Shown here in pieces: positions 40,093-50,300 of a stretch of 64,000 bases of DNA (position 1 is its first letter; the number at the start of each line of letters is the position of its first letter). The DNA is taken from positions 62,001-126,000 of the forward strand of contig CANRFV010000002.1 in assembly GCA_947629985.1 (NCBI GenBank), given 5' to 3'. Source of the stretch: an uncultured Clostridia bacterium (GTDB lineage Bacteria > Bacillota > Clostridia > Christensenellales > CAG-314). The translations under genes were made by a program, and so were the position numbers. Under the pieces are notes generated by a model. That model searched no databases. It was not told the DNA's origin and saw only the letters and a list, made by a program, of their open reading frames with translations.

Positions 40093-40304
40093 AACGCTCC
40101 GTTGCCGTTGTGATGTAAAAAGTATATCAAAATTCGTTGTAATTTGCAACAATTACGCACCTAACGGCTTTATTAAGTAATCAAAAAACCGCCTTGCGGC
40201 GGCAAACTGAAAAAAAACGAACGGCAACCGTGAAATACAACGCGCGCAAGCGTTTAATTTGCGCGCAGAGTTTTACGCCTTGCGCGCCGCTTGCGATACG
40301 CCGT

Positions 40305-41084
40305 CTACCGCGCGGCTTTTGCCAGACGACGTTTTAATTTGCGGCAACAGCCGTCCACATATATGCGCGTAAAACCGGCAAATACTTTTTTGCCCACAAG
40401 CCGCCTTACGCCGTACAAAAATTTGTCGCGCATGTGTGCGCTTTTGTCCGTCCAGGAACCGGCAAACCTGTGAACTGTGCGTGTGTTGTCGTCGGCAAGA
40501 CTTTCGCCCGTTGTGTAATCAATGGGCGCAAGCCAACTGCGCGGCAAAACGGTTATTGTATCGCCGCCGTTACGCAACACTTGTTTGCAGTCTTTCAATT
40601 GCGTAACGTTGCCCCATTGCCGCAAAAAGTACGTAAGATATATTGTGTTTGGCGTAAGATTTTGCTTGCCGTTTGCAACAAATTGCTGTCTGTCGTAAAA
40701 GTCGATAACCTGCCGCCAAAACGGATGCCGCGGCACGGAAGCGATGACCGCGCTTTGCACGTAGGCGTCGTTTTCCATTCCGATAAACATCTGTTCGCCA
40801 AGCAAGTCGTCGAAACCGCGCAGCACTTCCACGTCGGTATCGAGATATATTCCGCCGTATTCGTACAGGGCGCGCACTCGCACGACGTCGCTTGCAAAGC
40901 CGTATTTGCCCGCCTGATACGCCTGCCGCGCGTAATCGGTAAACAAATTTTTGCTGTTTGTTTCGTCCCAACGCACAAATTGATAGTCGGGCAAAACTTT
41001 GTGCCAATTGTCGATATATTGCGCGTACGGTTGCGGTATTTCGTCGGAACCGAACCACACATAGTGAATTGTCTTGGGTATCAT
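40305..41084 (-). CDS. Glycosyltransferase with DxD motif (capsular polysaccharide/mannosyltransferase OCH1-like)
   Basis: MIPKTIHYVWFGSDEIPQPYAQYIDNWHK...YEYGGIYLDTDVEVLRGFD. Confidence 0.88.
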   Translation of the reverse strand: MIPKTIHYVWFGSDEIPQPYAQYIDNWHKVLPDYQFVRWDETNSKNLFTDYARQAYQAGKYGFASDVVRVRALYEYGGIYLDTDVEVLRGFDDLLGEQMFIGMENDAYVQSAVIASVPRHPFWRQVIDFYDRQQFVANGKQNLTPNTIYLTYFLRQWGNVTQLKDCKQVLRNGGDTITVLPRSWLAPIDYTTGESLADDNTRTVHRFAGSWTDKSAHMRDKFLYGVRRLVGKKVFAGFTRIYVDGCCRKLKRRLAKAAR

Positions 41085-41085
41085 T

Positions 41086-41622
41086 TCAGAATAACGGTAT
41101 AACCCCCAAATAACATATATCGTCGCGCTCGGCGGCTTTGCCTTCGGCAAGAACAAACGCCTTTTTGCATACGGTACCGCCGGACATTTCAACAAGTTTT
41201 TCCAACCCGACAAGGCTGTTGCCTGTGGATACGACGTCGTCGATTATGCCGACTTTTTTGCCGCGCATAATGTCCGCGTCGTGCTTGGAAAGATACAGTT
41301 TTTGTTGCGTACCGGTGGTAATGCTGGAATTTATTTCCACTTCCAGACCGTCCTGCATATACAGTTTGCGCGATTTGCGCGCAACCGCGTAATAGGGTTG
41401 TCCCAACTCGCGCGCGATAACGTGCGTAAGTTGCAAACCTTTGCTTTCGGCGGTAAGCAACACGTCGCAATCGGCGACTTTTTCGGCAAGCAGTTTGCCG
41501 CAGTGTTCGGTAAGTTGCACATTGCCGTGCAAGTTGAAAAAAGCGATGTTTACACCGCTGGGCAACGGCAGTATAGGCAAGTCGGCAGTCATTCCGCCAA
41601 GATCGACAGAGTAGTATTTCAT
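41086..41622 (-). CDS. Adenine phosphoribosyltransferase-like protein
   Basis: GKKVGIIDDVVSTGNSLVGLEKLVEMSGG (PRPP-binding motif). Confidence 0.83.
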   Translation of the reverse strand: MKYYSVDLGGMTADLPILPLPSGVNIAFFNLHGNVQLTEHCGKLLAEKVADCDVLLTAESKGLQLTHVIARELGQPYYAVARKSRKLYMQDGLEVEINSSITTGTQQKLYLSKHDADIMRGKKVGIIDDVVSTGNSLVGLEKLVEMSGGTVCKKAFVLAEGKAAERDDICYLGVIPLF

Positions 41623-41904
41623 AATTACCCCTTTTGTGCGCAATACATACGTTATTTTACATATTTATTGTACACGAATAACAAATGTATGTCAATACAA
41701 TATAACTTCAAATTACAAGTCTGAAAAACAACTTTTGCCCGTCAAGGCGCTTGACGAAGAATAGCATTTTCGCCGCGCGCATATTCAAACGCCAAACGAG
41801 ACAACAACGTAAAACCGTCCAAAACGCAAAATGTTAAGATATCGGCGGAAAACAGGCGCAACAAACGCGTTGCCTTAACGGAAAATCGGTTGTATAATGT
41901 AGTT

Positions 41905-42738
41905 ATGGAAATAGTCGAAACCATACGCGCGGGCGGAATGTCCGTAAAGGAGTATCTGCTTGATTGCGGCTACTCCGTAACACAAATAAAGCGATTTAAG
42001 TATTGCGGGCAAATTACGGTAAACGGCAATCCCGTAACCGTGCGGCACATTCTTGCGCCCAACGACAGGCTTGTTTTGTACTGTGCGGAAACGGTGTGTA
42101 TGCCGCAACCCTGCGACGTTGCCGCAATTGTGCCGTATGGCGATGGCAGAATGTACGTTGCCATCAAGCCCTACGGCGTGGCTGTACATCCCGACTTGGC
42201 GCACCGCAACGACACATTGGGCAATATGCTGGCGGCGTACTTCGGCGACGGTTTTGCCCTGCGCATAATTACGCGGTTGGATCGCACCACAAGCGGACTT
42301 GTGTTGGGCGCTCTGGACCCAGTTACCGCAAATGCGCTTAATTTGTTGCAACAGCGGCACGAAATAACCAAACAATACGTTGCCGTTGCGCAAGGCGTTA
42401 TCCAACAAAACCGCGGCACAATAGAATTGCCGCTTAAACGCCTGACCGAAAACAACATTACGGTGGTAAGCGACGACGGCAAATATGCGCGCACCGACTT
42501 TGCCGTTACGCAAAGGCTACGCGACCGCACGGTTGTGCGACTGTATCCGCAAACGGGGCGCACGCACCAAATACGGGCGCATCTGGCGGCAATGGGACAC
42601 CCGATTGTGGGCGACACTTTGTACGGTGCGACGAGCGCCGAACGTATAATGCTGCACTGCGAAATGTTGCGGTTTGTAAATCCCTTCAACGGTAAAATTG
42701 CGGAATTTACTTCGGCGGCGGATTTTGCGCCGATGTAA
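41905..42738 (+). CDS. RluA-family pseudouridine synthase with S4 domain
   Basis: VKEYLLDCGYSVTQIKRFKYCGQITVNG; RLDRTTSGLVLGAL; LYPQTGRTHQIRAHLAAMGHPIVGDTLYG. Confidence 0.94.
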   Translation: MEIVETIRAGGMSVKEYLLDCGYSVTQIKRFKYCGQITVNGNPVTVRHILAPNDRLVLYCAETVCMPQPCDVAAIVPYGDGRMYVAIKPYGVAVHPDLAHRNDTLGNMLAAYFGDGFALRIITRLDRTTSGLVLGALDPVTANALNLLQQRHEITKQYVAVAQGVIQQNRGTIELPLKRLTENNITVVSDDGKYARTDFAVTQRLRDRTVVRLYPQTGRTHQIRAHLAAMGHPIVGDTLYGATSAERIMLHCEMLRFVNPFNGKIAEFTSAADFAPM

Positions 42739-42790
42739 CGCATTTGTGCAAATTTTGCGGGTTAAAACGCTTTTTGCGCAGGTTTTTGCG

Positions 42791-43363
42791 CTATTTTTGC
42801 TTTTTTCCGTCAACGTACAGCAGCGAAACCTTACCCCTTTTTACAAAATAACCGCGCTTGGCAAACTTGAACATAGGAACGTCGCTTAGCGAATCGGAAT
42901 AATACGAACTTAACGGCGTATCGGGAAAACGACGTTGAAACACCGCAACTTTTTGTTCGCCGTAACAATGGGGTTGCAACAACTTGCAACGCGTGGTAAG
43001 TTGCGTGGCAATGCATTTTACCCCCAAACGGTCGCACGCCGGCTTGACGATAAATTCCGGCGAAGCGGACACGACAATATCGTCGTCGCGGCGTTGAGCA
43101 AGGTACCAATCCGCAATGCGGTTGATGTTTTTGTCCCAAAAACGCTCGGTAACCCTGTCCGCATGCGGAACAAGCGCAATGTACCACTCCAACATATGCA
43201 AATAATTGTTTTTGCCAAGTATGTGCAAGGCGCGCAAAATTACGGCAAGCAACAATACGGGGATCATTATTACCAAATACGGAAAATGTACCATACAGTA
43301 AATGCAAAACCTGCGCGTGCTGTTGCCGCGAAATATCGTGTCGTCGAAATCGTAACCGTTCAT
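42791..43363 (-). CDS. HAD-IB (SerB-like) phosphatase, membrane-associated
   Basis: MNGYDFDDTIFRGNSTRRF, DDDIVVSASPEF, YYSDSLSDVPMF. Confidence 0.87.
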   Translation of the reverse strand: MNGYDFDDTIFRGNSTRRFCIYCMVHFPYLVIMIPVLLLAVILRALHILGKNNYLHMLEWYIALVPHADRVTERFWDKNINRIADWYLAQRRDDDIVVSASPEFIVKPACDRLGVKCIATQLTTRCKLLQPHCYGEQKVAVFQRRFPDTPLSSYYSDSLSDVPMFKFAKRGYFVKRGKVSLLYVDGKKQK

Positions 43364-43442
43364 GGCGATATTATAACATACAATGCGATTTTTTACAATA
43401 AATAGCGCTCCGCGAAAATTTGCGTAATTTTAGTGCAAAAAG

Positions 43443-43471
43443 TTGACTTTTGATATGCTTTGCGTTATAAT
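43443..43471 (+). promoter_or_regulatory. Near-consensus sigma70-type promoter upstream of tRNA-Arg array
   Basis: TTGACT (43443-43448), 17-nt spacer, TATAAT (43466-43471). Confidence 0.85.
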
Positions 43472-43773
43472 GTGTTAGCAAATTGAATAGAGCGCTCGTA
43501 AAAATTTAATATGCGCCCTTAGCCGAGCACGAAGTGCGAACGCCACGAGCGCAGCGAGTATTAGCTCAATTGGATAGAGCGCTCGTAAAAATTAAATATG
43601 CGCCCTTAGCCGAGCACGAAGTGCGAACGCCACGAGCGTAGCGAGTATTAGCTCAATTGGATAGAGCGCTCATAAAAATTTAATATGCGCCCTTAGCCGA
43701 GCACGAAGTGCGAACGCCACGAGCGTAGCGAGTATTAGCTCAATTGGATAGAGCGCCTATAAAAATTAAATAT

Positions 43774-43850
43774 GCGCCATTAGCTCAATTGGATAGAGCG
43801 TTGGTCTACGGAACCAAAGGTTAGGGATTCGAGCTCCTTATGGCGCGCCA
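43774..43850 (+). tRNA. tRNA-Arg (anticodon ACG), CCA encoded
   Basis: GCGCCAT/ATGGCGC acceptor, anticodon loop CTACGGA, T-arm AGGGATTCGAGCTCCTT, G discriminator + CCA. Confidence 0.94.
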
Positions 43851-43892
43851 AAAACGACTTAGATAAACTCCAAGTCGTTTTTTTTGTTTTTT
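43851..43892 (+). terminator. Terminator of tRNA-Arg
   Basis: AAAACGACTT-agataaactcc-AAGTCGTTTTTTTT. Confidence 0.85.
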
Positions 43893-44075
43893 AGAGATAT
43901 GCGCCCTTAGCCGAGCACGAAGTGCGAACGCCACGAGCGTAGCGAGTATTAGCTCAATTGGATAGAGCACCCATAAAAATTTAATATGCGCCCTTAGCCG
44001 AGCACGAAGTGCGAACGCCACGAGCGTAAGCGAGTATTAGCTCAATTGGATAGAGCGCTCATAAAAATTTAATAT

Positions 44076-44232
44076 GCGCCCTTAGCCGAGCAACGTAGTT
44101 GCGAACGCCACGAGCATAGCGAGTATTAGCTCAATTGGATAGAGCGTTGGTCTACGGAACCAAAGGTTAGGGAGAGCAGTCGCTACGCTACCCTTGGTGG
44201 CAAAGCCACCGCGCGCTCCTTATGGCGCGCCA
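44076..44232 (+). pseudogene. Disrupted second tRNA-Arg copy with two palindromic inserts
   Basis: GCGCC-[insert]-ATTAGCTCAATTGGATAGAGCGTTGGTCTACGGAACCAAAGGTTAGGGA-[GGTGGCAAAGCCACC-containing insert replacing TTCGA]-GCTCCTTATGGCGCGCCA. Confidence 0.85.
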
Positions 44233-44622
44233 CAAAAGCGATTTTGCAATAGCAGGGTCGCTTTTTTTAGTAATATGCGCCCTTAGCCGAGCAACGTAAT
44301 TGCGAACGCTCTCCGCCAAGACGCAAATAAAGTTAAACATACACAATGGTCAAGGCAAAAAAGCGCTTTTTACAAATTGACAAATATATTTATTAGATTG
44401 ACAAATATATTTGATTGAGTTTGGCTTGCTGACCTGATAAAATTATTCTATCACTTATAGAGAGTTTAATAGAACCTTCGGTTATAATGAAAGAGTAGGT
44501 TATTATAGTGGAAACACCTTTGTTTCAAATAATCCTTTTTCAACAAAAGGTTTGACAAATCGGGCAACGAGTTTTACATACGATGAATATATTACATTGT
44601 GTGAAATAGGGGTGCAATAAAT

Positions 44623-44841
44623 ATGAAAAATAAAAAGTGGATGGTATTATTGATCGCTATTTTGGTTGAGATAGCCGGCATTGTCCACACGGCAATCAGA
44701 TATGTGATGATTTTCAACGATCAATATACAAGTTTCCCTGCAACAGTATCGTTGTTGATATTGGTTCCGCATTCTATTTGCAGCGTCCTGTGCTTGATCG
44801 TGTGGGCAATTATAAGGCGAAAAGCCGGCGGCAATCAATAG
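44623..44841 (+). CDS. Small two-TM membrane protein
   Basis: MKNKKWMVLLIAILVEIAGIVHTAIRYVM...VSLLILVPHSICSVLCLIVWAIIRRK. Confidence 0.6.
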   Translation: MKNKKWMVLLIAILVEIAGIVHTAIRYVMIFNDQYTSFPATVSLLILVPHSICSVLCLIVWAIIRRKAGGNQ

Positions 44842-44882
44842 CATTACTTGTTTTTGCACGGTAATTATGCTATAATTTAATT

Positions 44883-45344
44883 ATGAACAAAAAACTCGAA
44901 GAAGCAAACACTTTAGGCGAACGGCTATATATTTTACGAGAAAGCCACCAGTTGTCGCAGGATGAACTGGCAGAAAAACTAAATGTTTCGCGTCAGACAA
45001 TTTCCAACTGGGAAAACGACAAAGTAAAATTAGACGTAGTAAAAGCCACGGAGATATGTCGCATTTACGATATCAGTGTGGACGAATTGCTCTTGGGTAT
45101 GGCAAGCGATATAAATAAATCACCGTCGAAAAAAAGAAGTAACATAAAATCGGCGATAATGATAGTCGCTTTGGTTGTTTCTTTTCTCTTGATAATTGCC
45201 GGCATTATTTGTTTGGCAACGGCAAAAAGCAACGAAGCGTCATCTACAATTATAATGGGGCCATCGGTCCTGTGGTCTGTCGCGATTTTGATCGGAGCAA
45301 TCGGTTGTAGCGTCATATTGTTTTGTTTTTTCAAAAAAAAGTAG
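44883..45344 (+). CDS. XRE-family HTH regulator with C-terminal membrane helices
   Basis: LGERLYILRESHQLSQDELAEKLNVSRQTISNWENDKVKLDVVKATEICRIYDISVDELL then two hydrophobic segments. Confidence 0.92.
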   Translation: MNKKLEEANTLGERLYILRESHQLSQDELAEKLNVSRQTISNWENDKVKLDVVKATEICRIYDISVDELLLGMASDINKSPSKKRSNIKSAIMIVALVVSFLLIIAGIICLATAKSNEASSTIIMGPSVLWSVAILIGAIGCSVILFCFFKKK

Positions 45345-45426
45345 GCGTATCGATTGTTTTGACCCGAAAGGCGATCTCGCAAAATAAGATCGTTTTTTTA
45401 CTGCATCAAAATTGCTCCGTTGGCGC

Positions 45427-45715
45427 GCAAAAGGCGGCTTGGATAAATTCCAAGTCGCCTTGTTGCACTTAATTTAATAATTTACACACTTAATTTAATA
45501 ATTTACCGACTTAATCCGTCAACTTGCAACGCAATGCCGTTGTACAAGCAAACAAAACATCAATTTGTTGTTGCTACGTACAGGCAACGCACCATACCCG
45601 CAATTTACTCCGCCGCTACTTATTGCACGTAAAAAGGCGGCTCGGATAAATTCCAAGTCGCCTTGTTGCATTTAATTTAACAATTTACACACTTAATTCA
45701 ATAATTTACAGCCTT
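45427..45715 (+). repeat. Two about 90-bp direct repeats with terminator-like hairpins
   Basis: aaaaGGCGGCTTGGATAAATTCCAAGTCGCCTTGTTGCACTTAATTTAATAATTTACACACTTAATT... repeated at about 45627. Confidence 0.85.
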
Positions 45716-45784
45716 AGTGCGTCAGCGTGCGCAGTTGTGCCGTCAGGCAAGCAAAACCGTCAACGGCGCCGTTGCCGCGTACGG

Positions 45785-46327
45785 TCAATCGCCGGCGCCC
45801 GGCACTACACTGCCTTCGTCCGCCATACCGTTGATCGGACGCACGGAAACGGAGCCTTGCCACAGCACCCTGTTGCCGTAAGCAACAGACACGGTAACTT
45901 TTACAGAGTCTGCCGCGCCGTTGTCGACTCTTTCAAAGGTCAAAGCGGATATCTTCAAATTGCCGTAGGAAACGCCGTCGAAAAGTTCGGTTTCGCTGAT
46001 AAGGTCGCCGTTGGTTGCGTATACTTGCAAAACCACACTGCCTTCGCCGTTAAGCGCCAAACTGCAATTGGGGTTGGCTTTGTCGTGCCCGAACGTAACA
46101 TTGCCGTCGGACACTTTTACTTGCAGTGCAAAGCGAAGTTCCGCCTGAATGTTGTCCAACGCTTCGCTGCCGAGTATTTCCGCCTGAGCCACTTCCTTAG
46201 CCATTACGGTGTTGCCCAGCACCGCCGATACCATCACCGTTGCCATTACCGAAACCAATCCCAATAGCAGCACCGCGATAAGCATTTCCGCAAGCGTAAA
46301 ACCGCGCTTAAAACCACGTTTTTTCAT
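45785..46327 (-). CDS. Prepilin-type N-methylation pseudopilin
   Basis: KRGFTLAEMLIAVLLLGLVSVMATVMV. Confidence 0.85.
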   Translation of the reverse strand: MKKRGFKRGFTLAEMLIAVLLLGLVSVMATVMVSAVLGNTVMAKEVAQAEILGSEALDNIQAELRFALQVKVSDGNVTFGHDKANPNCSLALNGEGSVVLQVYATNGDLISETELFDGVSYGNLKISALTFERVDNGAADSVKVTVSVAYGNRVLWQGSVSVRPINGMADEGSVVPGAGD

Positions 46328-46677
46328 CAGTTACCTCCGCCACTGTATACCGACAAACCGTCCTGAGTAACAACTTGTACCGTAACACGTTGTTCTTTAT
46401 CGGTATCTTCGTGTTTGTCCGCTTCGGTTTCGCCCTCTATCGGCACGTAATGCAACGTGCCATCGGTGCCTTCGTTGGTACCTATCTTGTTTTCAAGCGT
46501 GCCTACCGCGTCGTAAAACTGTTCGTCGGCGGCACGCGCAGCCATATTGATATTCATCGACGCGGAATACAGCGCGGCAAACATACCCGCGGCAAGCACC
46601 ACAATAAGCACGGCAACAAGTATTTCCGCAAGCGTTTCGCCCTTGCGTGAAGTTAATTTTGTAACAAAACGTTTCAT
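46327..46677 (-). CDS. Prepilin-type pseudopilin
   Basis: RKGETLAEILVAVLIVVLAAGMFAALYSASMN. Confidence 0.8.
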   Translation of the reverse strand: MKRFVTKLTSRKGETLAEILVAVLIVVLAAGMFAALYSASMNINMAARAADEQFYDAVGTLENKIGTNEGTDGTLHYVPIEGETEADKHEDTDKEQRVTVQVVTQDGLSVYSGGGN

Positions 46678-46689
46678 ATTCCGTACCCC

Positions 46690-47337
46690 CTATACAAGAT
46701 TGCCCACGTTAAACTCCGCTTCGTCCACGTTAAACTTCAACGTGCGGTAAAAGTAGCCGTCGTCGCGTTCCTTAAAGTTGTGCCCCGCGGCGCCGCCGAT
46801 TATATCGTCGTCAAACGCCGCCAATATCTGCGACATACTCATCTGGTAATCTTTGTTGTTGCCCTTGGTTACCCAAAAGTCGAAATTGAAGTTACTGCCG
46901 GCACGCGTTATTTTTACCGTTACTTTGTTGTCGGCGTGGTTGTCAAGATACAACACAAATTCTACGGGCGTTATTACGCTGTTAAGCGCATATTGCTTTA
47001 GCATAGTCAAAAAGTTGTTGTCAGTCAAAAACATATCCGGTTTGGGTATGTTCAATTGCGTCTTTACTTCGTTGTCAAAGATGGGCGCCTGCGGCGCCGT
47101 GCTCTTGAAGGTTACCACAAGTCCGTCCAACCTGTCCAATATAATATGCGCTGCGGACATACACAAAAGATACGCTTGCTGTTCTTCCCTTTCGTGGGTT
47201 GCCTTGCCCGCATTGGACGCGGACATAGTAAGCGCCACCGTCCCCGAAATGGCCGCAAGGAAAAACACCAATATCGCTATCAACACGGACGCACCGCGGC
47301 GCGCCCTGCCGCTAAGTAAACCTAATTTTTGTTTCAT
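46690..47337 (-). CDS. Pilus-assembly/pseudopilin-like membrane protein (PilX/GspK-like)
   Basis: RRGASVLIAILVFFLAAISGTVALTMSASNAGKATHEREEQQAYLLCMSAA. Confidence 0.6.
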   Translation of the reverse strand: MKQKLGLLSGRARRGASVLIAILVFFLAAISGTVALTMSASNAGKATHEREEQQAYLLCMSAAHIILDRLDGLVVTFKSTAPQAPIFDNEVKTQLNIPKPDMFLTDNNFLTMLKQYALNSVITPVEFVLYLDNHADNKVTVKITRAGSNFNFDFWVTKGNNKDYQMSMSQILAAFDDDIIGGAAGHNFKERDDGYFYRTLKFNVDEAEFNVGNLV

Positions 47338-47338
47338 A

Positions 47339-50300
47339 TTATGCCCCCATTCCATTTGGTTGTACCCGGAAGTATCCGGATCCGCCGCCGTTTGTGATCC
47401 AAGTCAGTTGCAGTGGGCTGTAATCTCTCGGCAAGGTCAATTGCACGTAGCCTACCGCTTGTTTGAAGGTCTCTTCGTTTACGTACACAAATTTTTTGTA
47501 GTCGCCGCCGTCTTCTAAGCGAGCATTTTCCCCCGTCAGTGTGTTATCAAACTGAACATAGTATTTGTCCGTATATTCTTCGCCGTTACCGAACTGGGGG
47601 GTAAAATAGAACCCGTAGTAGTCCCAATTGAGTTGAGATACGCCCAATTTGATGTTGTCGCCTGTGGGCGTAAAATTATAACCCGCAATAGGATCGTAGC
47701 CGGGGTCGTAAAACTCGGGACCGTACAGCACATAGTTCCGTTGTGCTGCGTCTAAAACCACCGTCGTCGCTCCGCTTATACCTTGCCCGTAGTTGAGCGC
47801 TCCATCTTTCATCGCTTCCGTGGCCCAATAGCCGTATTTTGTATTCGAATCGATCTTGTTGCCGTTCAGCAGAGCAAGTTCTTCGCTGTTGGGGTCCTCG
47901 GGATCCGTTTTTTCGACATACAAGTTCAAGTACTCCTCCTTCGTTTTAAGCGCTCCCACATCGACATGTCTACGAAAGGCTCCCCAACTAAGAACATAAA
48001 AGTAATTCGGGCAGATATATCGATCGAAAACGACTGACAGCGTCGTTGTGGCGATTTTGTCGTCGGCTGTATTGTAGCAACCGGTATTTATCCAATCTCC
48101 CCAAAAATTGTTGTTCCCGTTGGGCATTGGGAAAGGATATCCTTCTTCCTTTTTTTCATCGTCGGAGAACACGTTGGCTTCACTTTCAGTGTAGCGCCAT
48201 CGAGCAGTGTACGTAGAAGAGTTATTCCAATCTCCTGTCTTCCCCAAATATGTTTTAAGTTGTTTAGCCGTGCAGGGAATGCCGCTTGGGTTGTTTGCAA
48301 AAATCACGTCGCCGCTATTAACCTTGAAATGCGCTTCCACGTTGAGTGTAATGGGAAAGAACAGGTCGGTCTGGGCGATATAATAATTCTTGTTGGTGCG
48401 GACGGCGGCGCCATCTGTGAAGTTGTCGCCGGGGAACGTGCCGTAAGCAACGGGGGCCAAAGCGTCCCACTGTACGGCGGAATAGCAACCGTCGACATCG
48501 AGTTTTGTTTGGTCGTCGACGCACGCTATCAATCCGCCGCCTACGCGGACAAGACGGTCGATATGCCCCGCCGCAAAACTGTTTTTCATTTTAAAGGTGC
48601 CTTCGGCGGTACCTTTTCTGTTTATGTTTATGTGAAGGAATTCGTTGACGTTTAAGTACGTCCACTTTCCGCTTGCGACGGCGCCCACCAAGCCGCCGGA
48701 GTAGTAACCGTTAAGCGCGCAGGCGGCGTAGCAGTTGTCAATGGAAACGCCGCCGTAAGCTATGCCCACAAGTCCGCCTGCATAGACGCATTGCGACGGA
48801 GCAAACAAGTATTCCGTGGTAAGAAGCGCCGAAGCGGCACAGTTGTTAAACTTCGTCTGACCGCCGTCGTCGCCGATAGCCATGCCCACAAGTCCGCCCA
48901 CGACAGTTCCTGCGATACGACGTTCGTTCATATTTTGCGGAATTCTGTTGCCGTCCTGTTCGTTTTCTCTCGGATCGCCGTTTATTCCGCCGTCTATTCG
49001 TTCTACCTGCAAAAGTTTGCTCGGGTCGATGTAGGCGTGGACGTTGTCAAATTGGCAATTTACCGCTAAGCCGACGAGCGATCCGCTTACTATAGAGTTC
49101 CATTCGAGTGCGATATTGTTAAGTTTGCCGTCTTGTCTGGTAAGGAATTTCTTGTCGTAATGGTTGCGCCAACCACGCGGATTGACGATGTCGATATTGC
49201 TGAAAACTACGTTCTCCGCATAACAGAAAAGTCCGCCGTTGCTGGTGGCTCTGCCGCCGCCTTCCACGTTGGATATGGCATAGTTGCCGTCGCCTTCGCG
49301 CTTTTTCCCGTCAATAATAAAGGTTTTTCCTCTGTTTGTTATATTCATCGCATTGACGCCGATATTGTCCGCGTTGGCGGAGTTCCACACATTATTCGCA
49401 AAGTAATCCGCCGCCGTCTTTAACTTCACATCTTTGCCATCATGTTTATGGATGCAATACTCGGGGGGATTTGTTCCCTTATACTGATAACCGCAATTGG
49501 GACATACATACGTGTCGCCGGAAACAGTCTTGATTTTGCCTATGGCTGCATAGCGCACCGACACAAGTTTTTCGTAAAATTCCTGACCGGAAACGTCGTG
49601 TACCAAATATGCGCTTGTAATACTGTCGATTGTGGAAGAATCGTTGAACACATAGGACAGGTTGTTGAAGTCGCGCATAGATGAAATATATACGCTGTTT
49701 TCGCTGTTGCTCAGCGCATAGAAATAGGGCGACATATTGTCCGACAGTACGTCGGCGGGCGCGTAAGTGGCGTCGTCGAATTTGTACAAGTAACATCCTG
49801 TATTATCTTTTGCTTCTTCTTGCTCGGTCGACAAAACATGCAACCTGACGTGAAGAGCCATACTGCCGTCTACGGGAACGTAATCGGTTACGGGAGCCTC
49901 CGGGGTCCAAATCAGATCGTGCAAAGGACCTTTGGCTTCAACACCCAAATACTGTCTGTTGAATAAAGTCAGGTAGGGGTTTTCCGTTCCGCAGAACCAA
50001 TCGGCGACAGCCTCGCGCGGGTAAAGCAATTTTTCCGCCGCCGAAGTGATTTCGGGGTGTATCTGATGGCGCAAGTACGGCTTTGCGGAGCCGTAACCCG
50101 CCTTGTTGGATACCAAACTGTCCAAAGCAAAGCGCAGATGACGTTCGTTTTTTTGTATTTTGTCCAAAGTTAACGGATTGTTGTGATCTTGTTCGATCTT
50201 CCCCGCATGTGTTGTTTGATAGTCGGTTGCAAAAAAGCCTTCGGCGTAGATAAGCACTTCGTCGTAGCCGTTATCACGATCGCCCACCTTGGGGATCTTG

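Larger units (their letters stand above)
43480..44320 (+). repeat. 87-88 bp tandem array of split tRNA-Arg 5' fragments with palindromic inserts, containing one intact tRNA
   Basis: GCGCC(C) unit starts at 43513,43600,43687,[43774 intact],43901,43988,44076,44277; each unit has GCGCC-[insert]-ATTAGCTCAATTGGATAGAGCG. Confidence 0.92.

Noticed and set aside
43821-44021. ORF MAFALRARLRAHIKFLW... in the tRNA-Arg array
   Set aside because: Repeat-derived frame across tRNA and palindromes.
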